A stretch of DNA of 64,000 nt from DASUAS01 sp963841415 (GTDB lineage Bacteria; Actinomycetota; Acidimicrobiia; IMCC26256; DASPTH01). The stretch's first letter is position 1. Each line of letters opens with the position of its first letter. Where the stretch lies: the NCBI GenBank assembly GCA_963841415.1, contig CAWJCN010000003.1, positions 372,001 to 436,000 of the forward strand, written 5' to 3'. The translations under genes were made by a program, and so were the position numbers. Shown here one piece after another: positions 30,838-40,602 of this stretch. Below the pieces are notes generated by a model that worked only from the letters and a program-made list of their open reading frames with translations, was not told where the DNA came from and did no database searches.

Positions 30838-31865
30838 CCGCGAGCACTGGGCTGATGCGCGACGCGGTCTGCTCGGGCTCGCAGCTCGCGATCGAGGTCG
30901 AGGAGGTCCGGAAGGCCTACGGCGATGTCGCCGCTGTCGATGGTGTCACCCTCGATATCGCTTGCGGGAGCATCGTCGCGATCCTTGGCCCCAACGGCGC
31001 CGGCAAGACGACCCTCGTTGAGATGTTGGAAGGCTTCGTAACTCCAACGAGCGGAAACGTGCGGGTCTTGGGCGAGGATCCGCAACGTCCTAGCCGTGGC
31101 CTGCGTGCTGAGATCGGGATGATCGCCCAGTCCACCGCGCTGGATGCGCAGCTGACACTGCGGGAAGTGTTGGCTGCCCTCGCCGGGGCGTTCCGGGATC
31201 CGTTGCCGGTTCCGGACGCTCTCGAGCTGGTCGGGCTCGATTCCGAGTTGGACACCCGAGTCCAGGCGCTGTCGGGGGGCCAGCAACGGCGCGCGGATCT
31301 GGCCGCTGCCATCATCGGTCGGCCGTCGTTGCTGTTCCTCGACGAACCAACGACCGGTCTCGATCCCGCCGCGCGGCGGGGGACCTGGCGGATCATTGAA
31401 CACCTCGGCGAACGCGGTACCACCGTCGTGCTCACGACCCACTACCTCGACGAGGCCAGCGTGCTGGCCGATCGGGTGGTCGTGCTCGTCGATGGTCGAG
31501 TCATCGCGGATGCAGCGCCGACGGTCCTCCGCGCCCGCTCGGGCGCCGTCAGGGTGCGGTTCGAGTTGCCCCCCGAGATCGACGCGAGCGCTTTGCCGCC
31601 CGAGCTGCGCCGCGATCTGGACCCGGAGGCGCGCGTCGTCGCCGCGGCGGGAGCGCGTGCGGCGCCCGTCCTCGCGGCAGTCGTCGCCTGGTCCAGTGCT
31701 CGCGGGCTGGACCTCTCCACGCTCGAGGTCGGCCCGCCCACCCTCGAAGACGCCTATCTCGCGCTCGACGTCCGGCGCGGATCCCGACTCCGAACGCAGG
31801 TCTTGAGATGTTTGAGGACGATGCATCGCTTCGCGCTGGACAGTTTCCCGGTTGGCTGGCGCTGA
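30834..31865 (+). CDS. ABC transporter ATP-binding protein (DrrA/CcmA type)
   Basis: A 343-residue ATPase with all motifs: Walker A GPNGAGKTT, the Q-loop in IGMIAQST, signature LSGGQQRR, Walker B LLFLDEPTTGLD and the switch His in LTTHYLDEA. The C-terminal 100 residues are the extension of drug/antibiotic exporters of DrrA type. It energises the ABC-2 permease encoded next, with which it overlaps by 58 nt. Export of an antibiotic or lipid is probable; the cargo is unknown. Confidence 0.92.
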   Translation: MTASTGLMRDAVCSGSQLAIEVEEVRKAYGDVAAVDGVTLDIACGSIVAILGPNGAGKTTLVEMLEGFVTPTSGNVRVLGEDPQRPSRGLRAEIGMIAQSTALDAQLTLREVLAALAGAFRDPLPVPDALELVGLDSELDTRVQALSGGQQRRADLAAAIIGRPSLLFLDEPTTGLDPAARRGTWRIIEHLGERGTTVVLTTHYLDEASVLADRVVVLVDGRVIADAAPTVLRARSGAVRVRFELPPEIDASALPPELRRDLDPEARVVAAAGARAAPVLAAVVAWSSARGLDLSTLEVGPPTLEDAYLALDVRRGSRLRTQVLRCLRTMHRFALDSFPVGWR

Positions 31866-32635
31866 CCGGACAACAGATCGTCTACCAGCTGCGGCTTCTC
31901 GCACGGGTTCCCCGCTCGCTGCTCGCGGGCATCTTGTTGCCGGTCCTCGTTCTGCTGACACGCGGCACGCACAACGGCGGTCAGGCCGATCAGCTCGCGC
32001 TCGTTGGTGGCCTCGCCACACTCGGTGTGATCTCATCCGCGTTCGTAGGCCACGGCACCAGTCTCGTCATCGGACGTGAAGCCGGCGTGCTCCGCCGGTG
32101 GCGGATGACACCGCTCCCACCGAGTTCCTACTTCGCGGGCAAGATCACGGCGACGGTCATCGTCGCGGATGCAAGCGCGCTGGTGACGGTGTTCGTCGCG
32201 TCCGGCACGAATGCGCACGTGAGCGCAGCCGCTGTCGCGGCGATGCTGATCCCGGTGACGGCGGGTGCGGTGACGTGGGCGACACTCTCTACCGCGGTGA
32301 GCACGTTCATCCCGACGGCTGCTTCGGCTTACCCGCTGCTCACCGCGGTCTACCTCCCAATCGTGCTGGTTTCCGGGGCGATCGGCCATCCTGCACAACC
32401 GGACTGGTTGGCAACCGTCGTGTCGTACCTCCCCGCGCGCCCGATGATCGTGGCGGCGACCGAAGCCCTGCGCCATCCCGGCACGGTGCATGTGCTGACC
32501 CTCGAGCGACTGCTGGTGCTGTTCGCCTGGACCGTGTTCGGCTTCATCGTCGCACTCGTGTCATTCCGGTGGGACGACCACCGTTCATCGCAACCGTGGT
32601 GGCACAGGTTGATCCCAGCGTGGGCGACGAGATGA
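31808..32635 (+). CDS. ABC-2 type permease
   Basis: A 275-residue membrane protein with six hydrophobic stretches, e.g. SLLAGILLPVLVLLT, LVGGLATLGVISSAFVGHG and AVYLPIVLVSGAIGHP. The VIGREAGVLRRWRMTPLP loop is the coupling-helix region of ABC-2 exporters (DrrB-like). It works with the upstream ATPase. Its stop overlaps the start of the next ATPase (ATGA). Confidence 0.88.
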   Translation: MFEDDASLRAGQFPGWLALTGQQIVYQLRLLARVPRSLLAGILLPVLVLLTRGTHNGGQADQLALVGGLATLGVISSAFVGHGTSLVIGREAGVLRRWRMTPLPPSSYFAGKITATVIVADASALVTVFVASGTNAHVSAAAVAAMLIPVTAGAVTWATLSTAVSTFIPTAASAYPLLTAVYLPIVLVSGAIGHPAQPDWLATVVSYLPARPMIVAATEALRHPGTVHVLTLERLLVLFAWTVFGFIVALVSFRWDDHRSSQPWWHRLIPAWATR

Positions 32636-33398
32636 GGGCGAGCGATCGACCGGGATCGGAGGTTCGGCACCAGGCGATCTGTGTGGATTCGATTACCAAG
32701 CAATACGGACGCGGCGAGGCGCGAGTGACTGCATTGCGCAACGTCAGTGTGGACGTCCCGCGCGCCAGTTTCGTTGCCGTCATGGGTCCGTCTGGGTCAG
32801 GGAAGAGCACCCTGCTGCAGTGCGCAGCCGGTCTCGACGTGCCGGACACGGGGGACGTGTATCTGGCTGGGACGCGCGTGTCGGCGATGAGCGAAGCCGA
32901 ACGGACCAAGCTGCGTCGCGCCCGGGTCGGCTTCGTGTTTCAGTCGTTCAACCTGGTGCCAGCACTCACGGTCCGCAAGAACGTCGCGCTTCCCTTCCGG
33001 CTCTCCGGAACGTCGTGCCGACCGCGGCCGGATCGACCATGTCATCGAACAGGTCGGCCTCGCAGGGCGCGGCACGCCAGCGGCCCGGCGAACTGTCTGG
33101 CGGTCAGCAGCAGCGGGTCGCGATCGCCCGTGCACTCGCGCAGCAGCCCGACGTGATTCTCGCCGACGAGCCGACTGGCGCGCTCGACTTGCGCACCGCA
33201 GGAGAGGTCTTGCGGCTCCTGCGCGAAGTCGTCGATACCTGCGAGCAGACGGTCGTGATGGTGACACACGATCCGCGCGCCGCGTCCTTCGCTGACCAGG
33301 CGATCGTCCTGGCCGACGGCGCGGTGCTGGACACGCTGTACCGGCCGGCTGCCACCGACATTGCCCAGTACCTCCTCCATCTCGAGGCGACGAGCTGA
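32632..33398 (+). pseudogene. ABC ATP-binding protein (LolD/MacB type) with two +1 frameshifts
   Basis: Start ATG 32632. The first frame has QYGRGEARVTALRNVSVDV, Walker A GPSGSGKST and the FVFQSFNLVPALTVRKNVALPF Q-loop region. Near 33010-33016 it shifts by +1 to RADRGRIDHVIEQVGLAGRG, and near 33075-33078 by +1 again to RPGELSGGQQQRVAIARAL (signature), VILADEPTGALD (Walker B) and VMVTHDPRA (switch His). Every functional block is present, so with two bases removed the protein would be a complete, about 254-residue LolD-type ATPase. It would drive the FtsX-type permease next door. Confidence 0.75.
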
Positions 33399-35929
33399 TG
33401 CTTCGACTCGCGCTCGAACTCGCTCGCCACCGCCGTGCCGCCGCGATCGCGACCTTTGTCGCGCTGTTCAGCGCGGCGGCACTGATCACCGGCTGCGGCC
33501 TTCTCCTGCAAACAGGTCTCTCCGGCACCGTCGCGCCGGAGCGCTACGCGGCCGCGCCGATCATCGTGTCGGGCGACCAGAACGCTCACGGCACCAAGTC
33601 CAAGAACGGCAAGAACAAGATCAAGTCCAAGCCGCTCAGCGAGCGCGTGTGGGTTGCCGAAGACGTCGCGGGGACGATCAGGAGTCTGCCGTCAGTGCAC
33701 GCAGTCGTCACCGAAGTGACGTTCCCCGCCTCGCTGCTGGTACACGGCCAGCCGGTCACCCGTCCCCATGGCGAGCCATCGTTAGGCCATGGATGGGAGT
33801 CCGCGCCACTGACACCGTTCACCCTGCGCGCCGGCCGAGCCCCAACATCGAGCGGCGAAGTCGTCATCGACGCCGCGCTGGCAGACCGAAACAACGTGCA
33901 CGTCGGCTCGACGGTCATCGTGCAGACGACCACCGCACCTCAGCCCTACCACGTGGTCGGCATCGTCGCGCCGCCGCGACAGAGCAACGGCTTGCCCTCG
34001 CAGTCGGCGATCTTCTTCTCGTCACCCGACGCGGGCGTCTTGGCGGGTCACACGGGTCTCTACTCCGCGCTCGGCGTGTGGCCGGCACGCGGCGCAGCCC
34101 CCTCCACGGTCGCGGCGAGCGTTCGACGCGCTGGTCAACGGCGCGCCGGTCAGCGTACATACCGGAGCCGATCGTGGCTTCGCGGAATTTCCCCGGACCA
34201 ACGACACGAAGGCCCGGTTGATCAGCGTTGCCGGCGTCCTCGCCGGCGCGTCGCTGCTGGTCGCGACGCTCGTCCTCGTAGCCACCATAGGACTGACCAT
34301 CGAGCGCAGACGTCGAGAGCTCGGTCTCCTTCGGGCTCTCGGTTCGACCCCGCGACAGCTCCGTTCGCTCGTCGGTCGGGAAGCGCTCGCCGTGGGGGTC
34401 GTTGCGAGTGTGCCCGGCTGTTTAGTCGGCGTAGTCGTGGGAGCGTGGTTGCGCGCCCGGCTGGTCGCGGCCGGCGCGGTCCCTCAGAACCTGCCAATGG
34501 TTCGAGGCCCATTTCCCTTCTTCGCTGCCATCGTCCTCACGACGCTCGGGGCCTGGATCGCTGCACGAGTTGTCAGTCGGCGCGCGGGCGAGGATTCGAC
34601 CGGCGATCGCGCTCACCGAGGCTGAAGTCCCGGCGCAACGGATCGGCCTCGCTCGCGCCGTTGCCGGCGCATTGCTACTCACTCTCGGGATCGCACTCGT
34701 GGCCGTGCTGCGACACCTCGACACGGAGCCCGCCGCGACGCCAGTCAGCGTTCTCGCCAGCCTGGTCTGGGTCTCCGCGATCACGCTGTTAGCGCCTCCT
34801 CTGGTGCGGCTGACTGGCGCAACCTTGGCCGTTGCCACGCGGTGGCTCGGCATTCGCAACCCTTGAGTTGGCCGCCGAGAACGTGCGCGGCGGAGCTCGC
34901 CGGTGCGCGTCGATCGCGATGCCTGTACTGCTCACCGTCACGATGGCGTGCACCATCCTCTTCACGCACACCTCCATCGTGCACGCCGCACAGGACCAGA
35001 TCGAACACGGCGTGCGCGCCGACTACGTGCTCAGCGCGCCCGCGCCGGGCGTGCCACCGACAGCAGCGAACGCGGTCCGCCGAACCGTCGGTGTCGATGC
35101 TGCGACGGAGATCGTGCGATCCGAGGCACGAGGCACCGACCTCGCCAAGTACAGCGTGCAGGGCGTGACCCCCACGGGCCTCCATCGCACCATGGACCTC
35201 GACGTGCGTGACGGAACGCTGCGCGAGCTCGCGAACGACACAACGGCGATCAGCACCACGGCGTCGGCCCGATCCGGCGCCGGCGTCGGTGATCGGCTCA
35301 CCCTGTACCTCGGCGACGGCACACCGGCCACCCTGACGGTCATCGCGGTATACGCACGCGGCCTGGGCTTCCCAGACATCACACTCACGCACGACCTCCT
35401 AGCGGCACACGTCGACAACCCGCTCGACGACGTTGTCCTGGTGCATGGATCGCCAGGCCTGCAACACGACCTTCAACGTGCCCTACAAGATGACGGCGAC
35501 ATCCAGGTCGTGGCCGAGAAGCGTGCAGGCCACGACGCTCTGGAATCGACCGATGACAGCACGAACCGCGTCGTCGAATCCCTCATGCTGATCCTGATCG
35601 TCGGATTTGCGGTCATGGCTGTCGTCAACACACTGGTGATGTCCACCGCGGACCGTGTGCACGAGTTCGCCGCGCTGCGCCGAATCGGTACAACGTGGAG
35701 CCAGATCCGCTGGCTCGTCCGATGGGAGGCGTCGCTGCTCGCATTCCTCGGGATCGCGCTCGGCGCAGCGGTCGGTCTGACAATCGTGACCGCCTTCAGC
35801 GTCGGCATGACTGGATCGACGCCCTATATCCCTACCCTCGCGCTGATTGCGATCCTGAGCTCCGCCGCCGTGCTGGTCATCGCCACCTCGGATATCGCGC
35901 TGCACGCAACAAGCTCTGGAAGGGCGTAG
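33398..35929 (+). pseudogene. FtsX/MacB-type permease with three +1 frameshifts
   Basis: The gene begins on the ATPase stop (TGATG). Pieces in order: a membrane helix and periplasmic domain (AAIATFVALFSAAALITGCG ... VIDAALADRNNVHVGS), a shift near 34121, the first FtsX helix block (LLVATLVLVATIGLTIERRRRELGLLRALGSTPRQL), a shift near 34585, helices to VATRWLGIRT, a shift near 34861, a second periplasmic domain, and the second FtsX block (NTLVMSTADRVHEFAALRRIGTT). Removing three bases restores one frame of about 842 residues, a two-FtsX-domain exporter. The uniform +1 shifts and otherwise intact protein suggest sequence errors. Confidence 0.75.
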
Positions 35930-35933
35930 AGCG

Positions 35934-36203
35934 ATGACCGTTGATCCACGGGTGGTCTCCACTCGAGTGCTCGCGACCTGGTTCGGCAACGGTCACGCTC
36001 TCTCAAGCACTCACAAACTGGTTCGGAGCGGCGACTTGTCAGGCCCGCTGAGCGACGCTCGAGAGCCGCGGACGTATCCCGACCACGACCGTGTTCCAGC
36101 GGATTCTGGCCGTGTCCGACGAGACCTCGACATCGAACGCAGGGTGAACGATGCCGAATTTGAACGCAAGATCGCGTCCATCGCTGAACTCGTTGACGAC
36201 TGA
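35934..36203 (+). CDS. Hypothetical short protein at the island right end
   Basis: An 89-residue frame 4 nt after the permease stop. It is rich in Arg, Asp and Ser (DLDIERRVNDAEFERKIASIAEL at the end). No family, helix-turn-helix or membrane segment can be named. It lies between the exporter operon and the repeat that adjoins attR and could be a leftover of the element's own gene set. Low confidence that it is translated. Confidence 0.3.
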   Translation: MTVDPRVVSTRVLATWFGNGHALSSTHKLVRSGDLSGPLSDAREPRTYPDHDRVPADSGRVRRDLDIERRVNDAEFERKIASIAELVDD

Positions 36204-36258
36204 CCAGGATCGCCGCGCGGCTCGCGATGCACACAGCCGCTTGGCGTCCCTTGGCGTG

Positions 36259-36375
36259 GTGCACCACACGTGCACCACGAGGGAAGGCCAAACAGGGTCA
36301 GCCGCGGTCACTCACGGTCAGTCGAATCTGCCGCCTGACCTGCTGAAATACGCGAAGCTCCTGGTCAGCGAGGTG
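36259..36375. repeat. Dispersed 117-bp repeat, copy A, next to attR
   Basis: It begins with the tandem GTGCACCAC-AC-GTGCACCAC (36259-36278), passes through GGCCAAAC and GTCACTCACGG, and ends in CTGGTCAGCGAGGTG, 8 bp before the attR repeat. Copy B is 44939-45055 (same length), and a shortened copy C is at 61358-61425. Its place beside attR suggests an arm or attP-related region of a tRNA-integrating element family. It is not preceded by an integrase here. Confidence 0.75.
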
Positions 36376-36383
36376 GGCCGCGT

Positions 36384-36431
36384 TACGTTCGCAACGTAGA
36401 AGTCGTGGGTTCAAGTCCCATCACCTCCACT
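36384..36431. repeat. attR, 48-bp direct repeat copy of the tRNA 3' half
   Basis: Identical to 27720-27767. The 5' half of the tRNA (acceptor 5' strand and D arm) is absent here, so this copy cannot be a working tRNA; it is the displaced end left by integration. Confidence 0.9.
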
Positions 36432-36957
36432 TCTCTCACCTGCGATTTCGCGCCGCCGGATCTTGGGAGCGATTCCCAACAAGTCACGCCTGCACCACAT
36501 TCGCCCTGCGTATGTGGGAATCGAAACGATCGCACGCGCGTGTTCGACAAACCTCGTGACGAGCGTGTCGCTACGACGTGCCTCCTGTCTTCCGGAATTT
36601 CGGAACAACTCAAGGCTTCGCGGCGTCCGACGACTGCCCATCGCGATGACCGGGCTGGCAACTGGGTTCGACAGCAGGGTCGGCGTGTCACCTTCCCTCC
36701 GAGTCGGTGCGAAGCCGGACGGCCGCCCGAAGGCTGGTCGCACGGTGTCACGGTCGGCGCAGAGGGCCGCGGTGTTCATCTGCCCTCGAGATCGGGGCTG
36801 TCGCCAGGCTTCGCAACCCCAACTGAACCGGCTCTACCGGACGCCTCCCCACGAACATCGGCGGGCGCCACGATGACTGCGGCGGCGCAACGACTCCCGA
36901 GCTGCCAGGTCTCCTGCAGCGCTGGGTCATACGGGTGCCGGGCCAGGGCTCCGCTCG
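36432..36957. other. No convincing gene between attR and the GNAT gene
   Basis: Several frames are open for 100-200 codons because of GC bias, but none has a ribosome site with a recognisable protein. I see no tRNA, clear terminator or palindrome. It may hold an unrecognised fragment. Confidence 0.4.
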
Positions 36958-37389
36958 ATGGCGTGGTTCACTGCATCGATGGACGGGATCCTTGTGCGTG
37001 GGCTCGAGCCGTCGGAGTGGGCGATGCTGCGTGACCTTCGGCTCGAGTCGCTGACCGACTCGCCGACTGCATTCGTCTCCTCGCTGGCGGCCGAACATGA
37101 GAAGCCCGAGGCGGAATGGAGGCGCCGGATCGCGCAGAGCGCGGTGGCGTTCCGCGAGGTTCGCCCAGTGGGTTTGGCCGGGTGGGTCTGGGAGGCGGGC
37201 GCGGACCCGGTCGCGGAGCTCGTTGGGATGTGGGTGCGGCCGGGAGAGCGAGGTGGTGCCGCGGCCCTCGAGCTGCTCGAGTTTGTGAAGCGGTCAGTAC
37301 TCGTCGACGACCGGGCGCGGCTCGAGCTCGATGTGCCCCCCGACAACGCGCGCTCCGTGCAGCAGTCCCCAGTCCTGTTCGAGGCGTGA
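36958..37389 (+). CDS. GNAT-family acetyltransferase, C-terminally truncated
   Basis: A 143-residue frame. The opening LVRGLEPSEWAMLRDLRLESLTDSPTAF and the acetyl-CoA-binding region WVRPGERGGAAALELLEFV fit GNAT N-acetyltransferases. The next expected block (DNARAVRLYERLGF) begins as DNARSVQQ and is then lost, so the last strand is missing. Truncation may destroy activity. ATG 36979 (MDGILVRG) is an alternative start. It is convergent with the SigJ-type gene. Confidence 0.6.
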   Translation: MAWFTASMDGILVRGLEPSEWAMLRDLRLESLTDSPTAFVSSLAAEHEKPEAEWRRRIAQSAVAFREVRPVGLAGWVWEAGADPVAELVGMWVRPGERGGAAALELLEFVKRSVLVDDRARLELDVPPDNARSVQQSPVLFEA

Positions 37390-37429
37390 CGCTCCGACGT
37401 CGATCAGGCAGTGGCGCAGCAGTCAAGTT

Positions 37430-38365
37430 TCAGTGGGCGGTCCAAGGCTCAAGCTTCTCGGGGTTCCGCACGGCCCAGATGCGCTTGATGCGCCCTTCTG
37501 ACATCGCGAACGCGTACACGGTGACGGTGACGTCGTCTTCTCGACCGATCAATCCAGGTTGGCCGTTGACCATGGTCTCGTGCATGGTCATGCCAGGCTT
37601 TCGGCGGGCGAGGTTGATGTAGTAGCGCGCGATCTGTTCGGCGCCTTCAATCGGACGGAGCACAGTGCTGACCAGACCGCCGCCGTCGGCGACCACCGTG
37701 GCGTCGGGGTCCAGCAACCGGACGAGGGCCTCGATGTCCTTCGTGTCCCACGCCTCCTTGAAGCCCCGGACCAGGCCAGCCTGTTCGCCCCTAGGCGTCG
37801 GCGGCACCTGCGACGCGTCGATACGGTGGCGGGCGGAGGAGGCAAGTTGACGACAGGCCGCCGGTGTACGTCCGACGATTCCGGCGACCTCGGCGAACGA
37901 GTAGTGGAACACGTCGTGGAGGATGAACGGGACGCGTTCCGCCGGCGTCATCGACTCGAGGACGACGAGAAAGGCCATGTTGACCGACTCGTCAAGCGTC
38001 ACCCGATCGGCGGGGTCATTGGGCGACGCCCCCGGCGATCCGGAGGACCACCTGCCCGGCGCGGGGAGCGGTTCGGGGACCCATTCGCCCACGTAGCGTT
38101 CCCGTCGAGCGCGCGCCGAACCGAGCACGTCGAGACAGATGCGGCTGACGACCGTCGTCAGCCACGCGCCCGGGGACTCGATGGCCGCCTGCTGCTCGCG
38201 CGACATGGCGTACCAACGCACATAGGTCTCCTGGACGGCGTCCTCGGCCTCGGTCAAGGATCCCAGAAGCCGATACGCGACATTCATCAGCCGGCTTCGC
38301 TCGCTCATGACGGCACTCAGCGACGCGTCGGTCGCGGCGCGTGCTGCGTGCGGTTCGAACGCCAT
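37430..38365 (-). CDS. ECF sigma factor, SigJ type, with SnoaL-like C-terminal domain
   Basis: A 311-residue protein. Region 2 reads SRLMNVAYRLLGSLTEAEDAVQETYVRWY, and region 4 has HYSFAEVAGIVGRTPAACRQLASSARHRI. From about residue 205 follows a SnoaL/NTF2-like domain (GFKEAWDTKDIEALVRLLDPDATVVADGGG, then ARYYINLA). This is the ECF41/SigJ layout, in which the SnoaL domain controls the sigma factor without an anti-sigma partner. Typical targets are carboxymuconolactone decarboxylase, SDR or DoxX-like genes, and an SDR and a DoxX-like gene lie just beyond. Confidence 0.9.
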   Translation of the reverse strand: MAFEPHAARAATDASLSAVMSERSRLMNVAYRLLGSLTEAEDAVQETYVRWYAMSREQQAAIESPGAWLTTVVSRICLDVLGSARARRERYVGEWVPEPLPAPGRWSSGSPGASPNDPADRVTLDESVNMAFLVVLESMTPAERVPFILHDVFHYSFAEVAGIVGRTPAACRQLASSARHRIDASQVPPTPRGEQAGLVRGFKEAWDTKDIEALVRLLDPDATVVADGGGLVSTVLRPIEGAEQIARYYINLARRKPGMTMHETMVNGQPGLIGREDDVTVTVYAFAMSEGRIKRIWAVRNPEKLEPWTAH

Positions 38366-38564
38366 GGCGTCGGCTCTCCCTTGGTTGCAGTCGTCAGCAC
38401 TTGTTCGACGAATCAGTACCGCGAAACGTCAGGCGACACATGACCTGACAGTTCGCCGTGCCGTCTCGTCATGTACCTCCGCAAGCACCTTCGCGAAACC
38501 CACCCGACATGGTCGGGCACCTCGCGGCACACCGGGAGCAACGCCCGACAGGAGGACGTTCACC

Positions 38565-38747
38565 ATGACCACCACCACCTCCTCAACGATGCCACCGTCA
38601 GCAGGACCGGCGGTGGTGGACCCCGAGTGGTTCCATCCTGGCGCAGCGGTGGTCCCATCACTGGCGCTGGCTTCGTCAGTTGCCCCGCGTCGTGATTCCG
38701 TGCGCGGCGAATGGGGCAAGCACTCGAGCAGTTACGACTTTCCGTGA
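38565..38747 (+). CDS. Small hypothetical protein with strong ribosome site
   Basis: A 60-residue frame with GGAGGA 9 nt before the ATG. It is Ser/Thr/Pro-rich (MTTTTSSTMPPSAGPAVVDPE) and has no signal peptide or family. The strong ribosome site and the position downstream of the divergent SigJ-type gene argue that it is translated, perhaps as the truncated front of a former gene. It overlaps the upstream part of the frame leading to the SDR gene. Confidence 0.4.
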   Translation: MTTTTSSTMPPSAGPAVVDPEWFHPGAAVVPSLALASSVAPRRDSVRGEWGKHSSSYDFP

Positions 38748-38815
38748 CCGTTGCAGATCGCGTCTGCAACGCTGTCCAACACCGTTCACTCCCTGAAGAT
38801 GCACGAGGAGCGACG

Positions 38816-39673
38816 ATGCGAGTTCTCGTCGGCGGAGCAACTGGCTATCTGGGGCGACACGTCGTTCGCGAACTGGGCCTGCGCGGCCACTCGGTTCGCG
38901 CGCTCGCTCCGGATCGGGACAAGCTGGAACAGCTCAGCGAATCCACCGACGACATCGTCGCCGCAAATGTCTGCGAGCCGGGACAGCTCGAAGGGTGCTG
39001 CGTCGGTGTCGACGCGGTCATTTCGACGATCGGACTCATGAGAGCCTCGACCCGAACCAGCTTCCACGACGTCGACTACCTGGGGAATCGCAACCTCCTG
39101 CGCGAAGCATTGGACGCTGGGGTACGACGCTTCATCTACACGTCGGTCCTCCAACGGCCCGGCATGGACAAGCTCGCGATCGTGAAGGCCAAACTCGCCT
39201 TCGAACACGAACTCGAGCAGGCAGGGATCGGCCACACGATCCTTCGACCGAACGGCTACTTCTCCGACATGGACCAATTTCTCAACATGGCCCGCAAGGG
39301 CCGCGTCTGGGTGTTCAACAACGGACAGTTCAAGGTCAACCCGATCGACGGAGCCGACGTAGCCCTCGCGGCCGTCGACGCGGTCCACGACGGGCCAACC
39401 CTGGTCGAGCTCGGAGGCCCCGAGGTGCTCACCCATGAGGACATCGCCCAAGCCGCCTTCAGCGCCCTGGACACTCCATCGCGAATCACTTCGATTCCCG
39501 CCTTCGTGGCGCATGGGCTCGCGACGGCAATGCACCATCTCACGCCGTCGCGCATCCACGGCGCACCCGAGTTTGTTCTCACAGTCGTCAGCCGGGACCT
39601 CATCGCACCCACCACCGGAACGACAACGCTCTCCGAGCACTTCCGAAGCAAAGCCCGCCGCTGCCCGCCGTAA
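38816..39673 (+). CDS. Atypical SDR / NmrA-like NAD(P)-binding protein
   Basis: A 285-residue protein from ATG 38816, chosen because GAGGAG precedes it. The Rossmann motif is at the start: RVLVGGATGYLGRHVVREL. The middle VDAVISTIGLMRASTRTSF and the YTSVLQRPGMDKLAIVKAK (Tyr plus Lys) fit the atypical SDR family. The substrate is unknown, and the protein may act as a redox sensor like NmrA. It lies beyond the SigJ-type gene, whose family often controls SDR genes. Confidence 0.85.
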   Translation: MRVLVGGATGYLGRHVVRELGLRGHSVRALAPDRDKLEQLSESTDDIVAANVCEPGQLEGCCVGVDAVISTIGLMRASTRTSFHDVDYLGNRNLLREALDAGVRRFIYTSVLQRPGMDKLAIVKAKLAFEHELEQAGIGHTILRPNGYFSDMDQFLNMARKGRVWVFNNGQFKVNPIDGADVALAAVDAVHDGPTLVELGGPEVLTHEDIAQAAFSALDTPSRITSIPAFVAHGLATAMHHLTPSRIHGAPEFVLTVVSRDLIAPTTGTTTLSEHFRSKARRCPP

Positions 39674-39771
39674 GGTTGAACCGCCGACGGGTACATCACC
39701 GAACTCGGTCAAGTGCACCTGGAGGCGGTCGGGAGGTGTCAGGTTTTTCGGAGGCCGTGTGTCTGTGGGGT

Positions 39772-40129
39772 ATGTACATCACTCACCTCCTCATCACGGT
39801 GCTTGCGGCGCTCGCGTACGGGTACGCCGCGTCCCTCACTTTCGTCGGCGCCGAGTCGGTCAAGTTCGTCGCCGATCATGTGCGGGTGTCGCGGAAATGG
39901 ATGATCCCGTTCGGCATCGTGTTGGCCGCAGGCGCCGCCGGGCTCCTCGTGGGCTTCGGGGTGCCTCTGCTTGGCGAGGCAGCCGCCGTCGGCCTCGTCC
40001 TATACCTTCATCCTCGCCCTCACCGCTCACATTCGTGCGCACGACCGCGAGGTCGGCGGGGCGGTCACCTTCCTCGTGCTGGCCGTCGCTGCGCTCATTG
40101 CGAGCATCGGCTACCACAACCATTGGTGA
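39772..40129 (+). pseudogene. DoxX-like membrane protein with one +1 frameshift
   Basis: From ATG 39772 the first frame gives MYITHLLITVLAALAYGYAA and PFGIVLAAGAAGLLVGFGVPLLGEAAAVGLVLY, then near 40005 the protein passes to the next frame as FILALTAHIRAHDREVGG, then VTFLVLAVAALIASIGYH, and stops at 40129. Removing one base gives about 118 residues with four helices, the DoxX_2 family. Only one base separates the two halves, so a sequence error is possible. It is 98 nt from the SDR gene. Confidence 0.65.
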
Positions 40130-40256
40130 TTGTTCGGTCAACACATCGGCGTCCTGGCCGGCACCGCGTCCCGCTCCGACCGATGGGCAGCGCCGAGCCT
40201 GGCCGTCTCACAACGCGCCGCGCTCGCAGGTGTCAACGTGATGGGGGTCGCTCGTG

Positions 40257-40549
40257 ATGGGCGAGCGCGAATGGCTCACAGAGCGCTTCCTGGAGCAGAG
40301 GTCACACCTGCGGGCCGTTGCCCACCGAATGCTGGGTCCGGTGACGGAGGCCGACGATGCCTTCAGGAGGCATGGCTTCGAATTCGCGATCAGGATCCGT
40401 CGGGAGTCGAGAACCTGCAAGCTTGGCTGACGACTGTCGTCGCGCGGGTCTGCTTGACCATGCTGCGCTCCCGACGCAGTCGGCCGACGGAGTTGTCGGG
40501 ACGCCCAACTGAAGCGCCCCGGGATGGGACTGTCGGATCATCGGTGTAA
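40257..40549 (+). pseudogene. Remnant of an ECF sigma factor (SigJ-like)
   Basis: ATG 40257 opens region 2 (REWLTERFLEQRSHLRAVAHRML then TEADDA). A one-base loss near 40350 moves it to the other frame as LQEAWLRIRDQDP, then LQAWLTTVVARVCLTMLRSRR. Nothing of region 4 or a SnoaL domain follows, and the frame ends at 40549. The damage (a deletion and a missing C-terminus) looks real, not a base-calling error. It is related to, but distinct from, the intact SigJ-type gene at 37430. Confidence 0.65.
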
Positions 40550-40602
40550 CTGAGCTGGCGGGTGTCATTGATCGGTTGGGAAGAGGCGGCCTTCGAAGGT
40601 TG

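Larger units (their letters stand above)
27720..36431. mobile_element. Genomic island integrated at tRNA-Ala, 8.7 kb
   Basis: A 48-bp direct repeat bounds it: 27720-27767, inside the 3' half of the tRNA-Ala gene, and 36384-36431. This is the hallmark of tyrosine-integrase insertion into a tRNA gene. The island carries two IS3-type copies, a CACG repeat array, a MarR-controlled ABC-exporter operon and a repeat (36259-36375) next to the right end. No integrase or excisionase is visible, so it is probably fixed or a remnant. The left end is crowded with insertion sequences. Confidence 0.85.

Noticed and set aside
27768..36383. An integrase gene expected in a tRNA-borne island
   Set aside because: No frame has the R-H-R-Y pattern of tyrosine recombinases; the only recombinases are IS3 transposases.
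36384..36431. A second tRNA-Ala gene
   Set aside because: Only the anticodon-to-3'-end half is present; no 5' acceptor strand or D arm, so it is the attR copy.
36405..37034. A 209-codon frame after attR
   Set aside because: No ribosome site, low-complexity composition and no recognisable domain; it overlaps the start of the GNAT gene in another frame.
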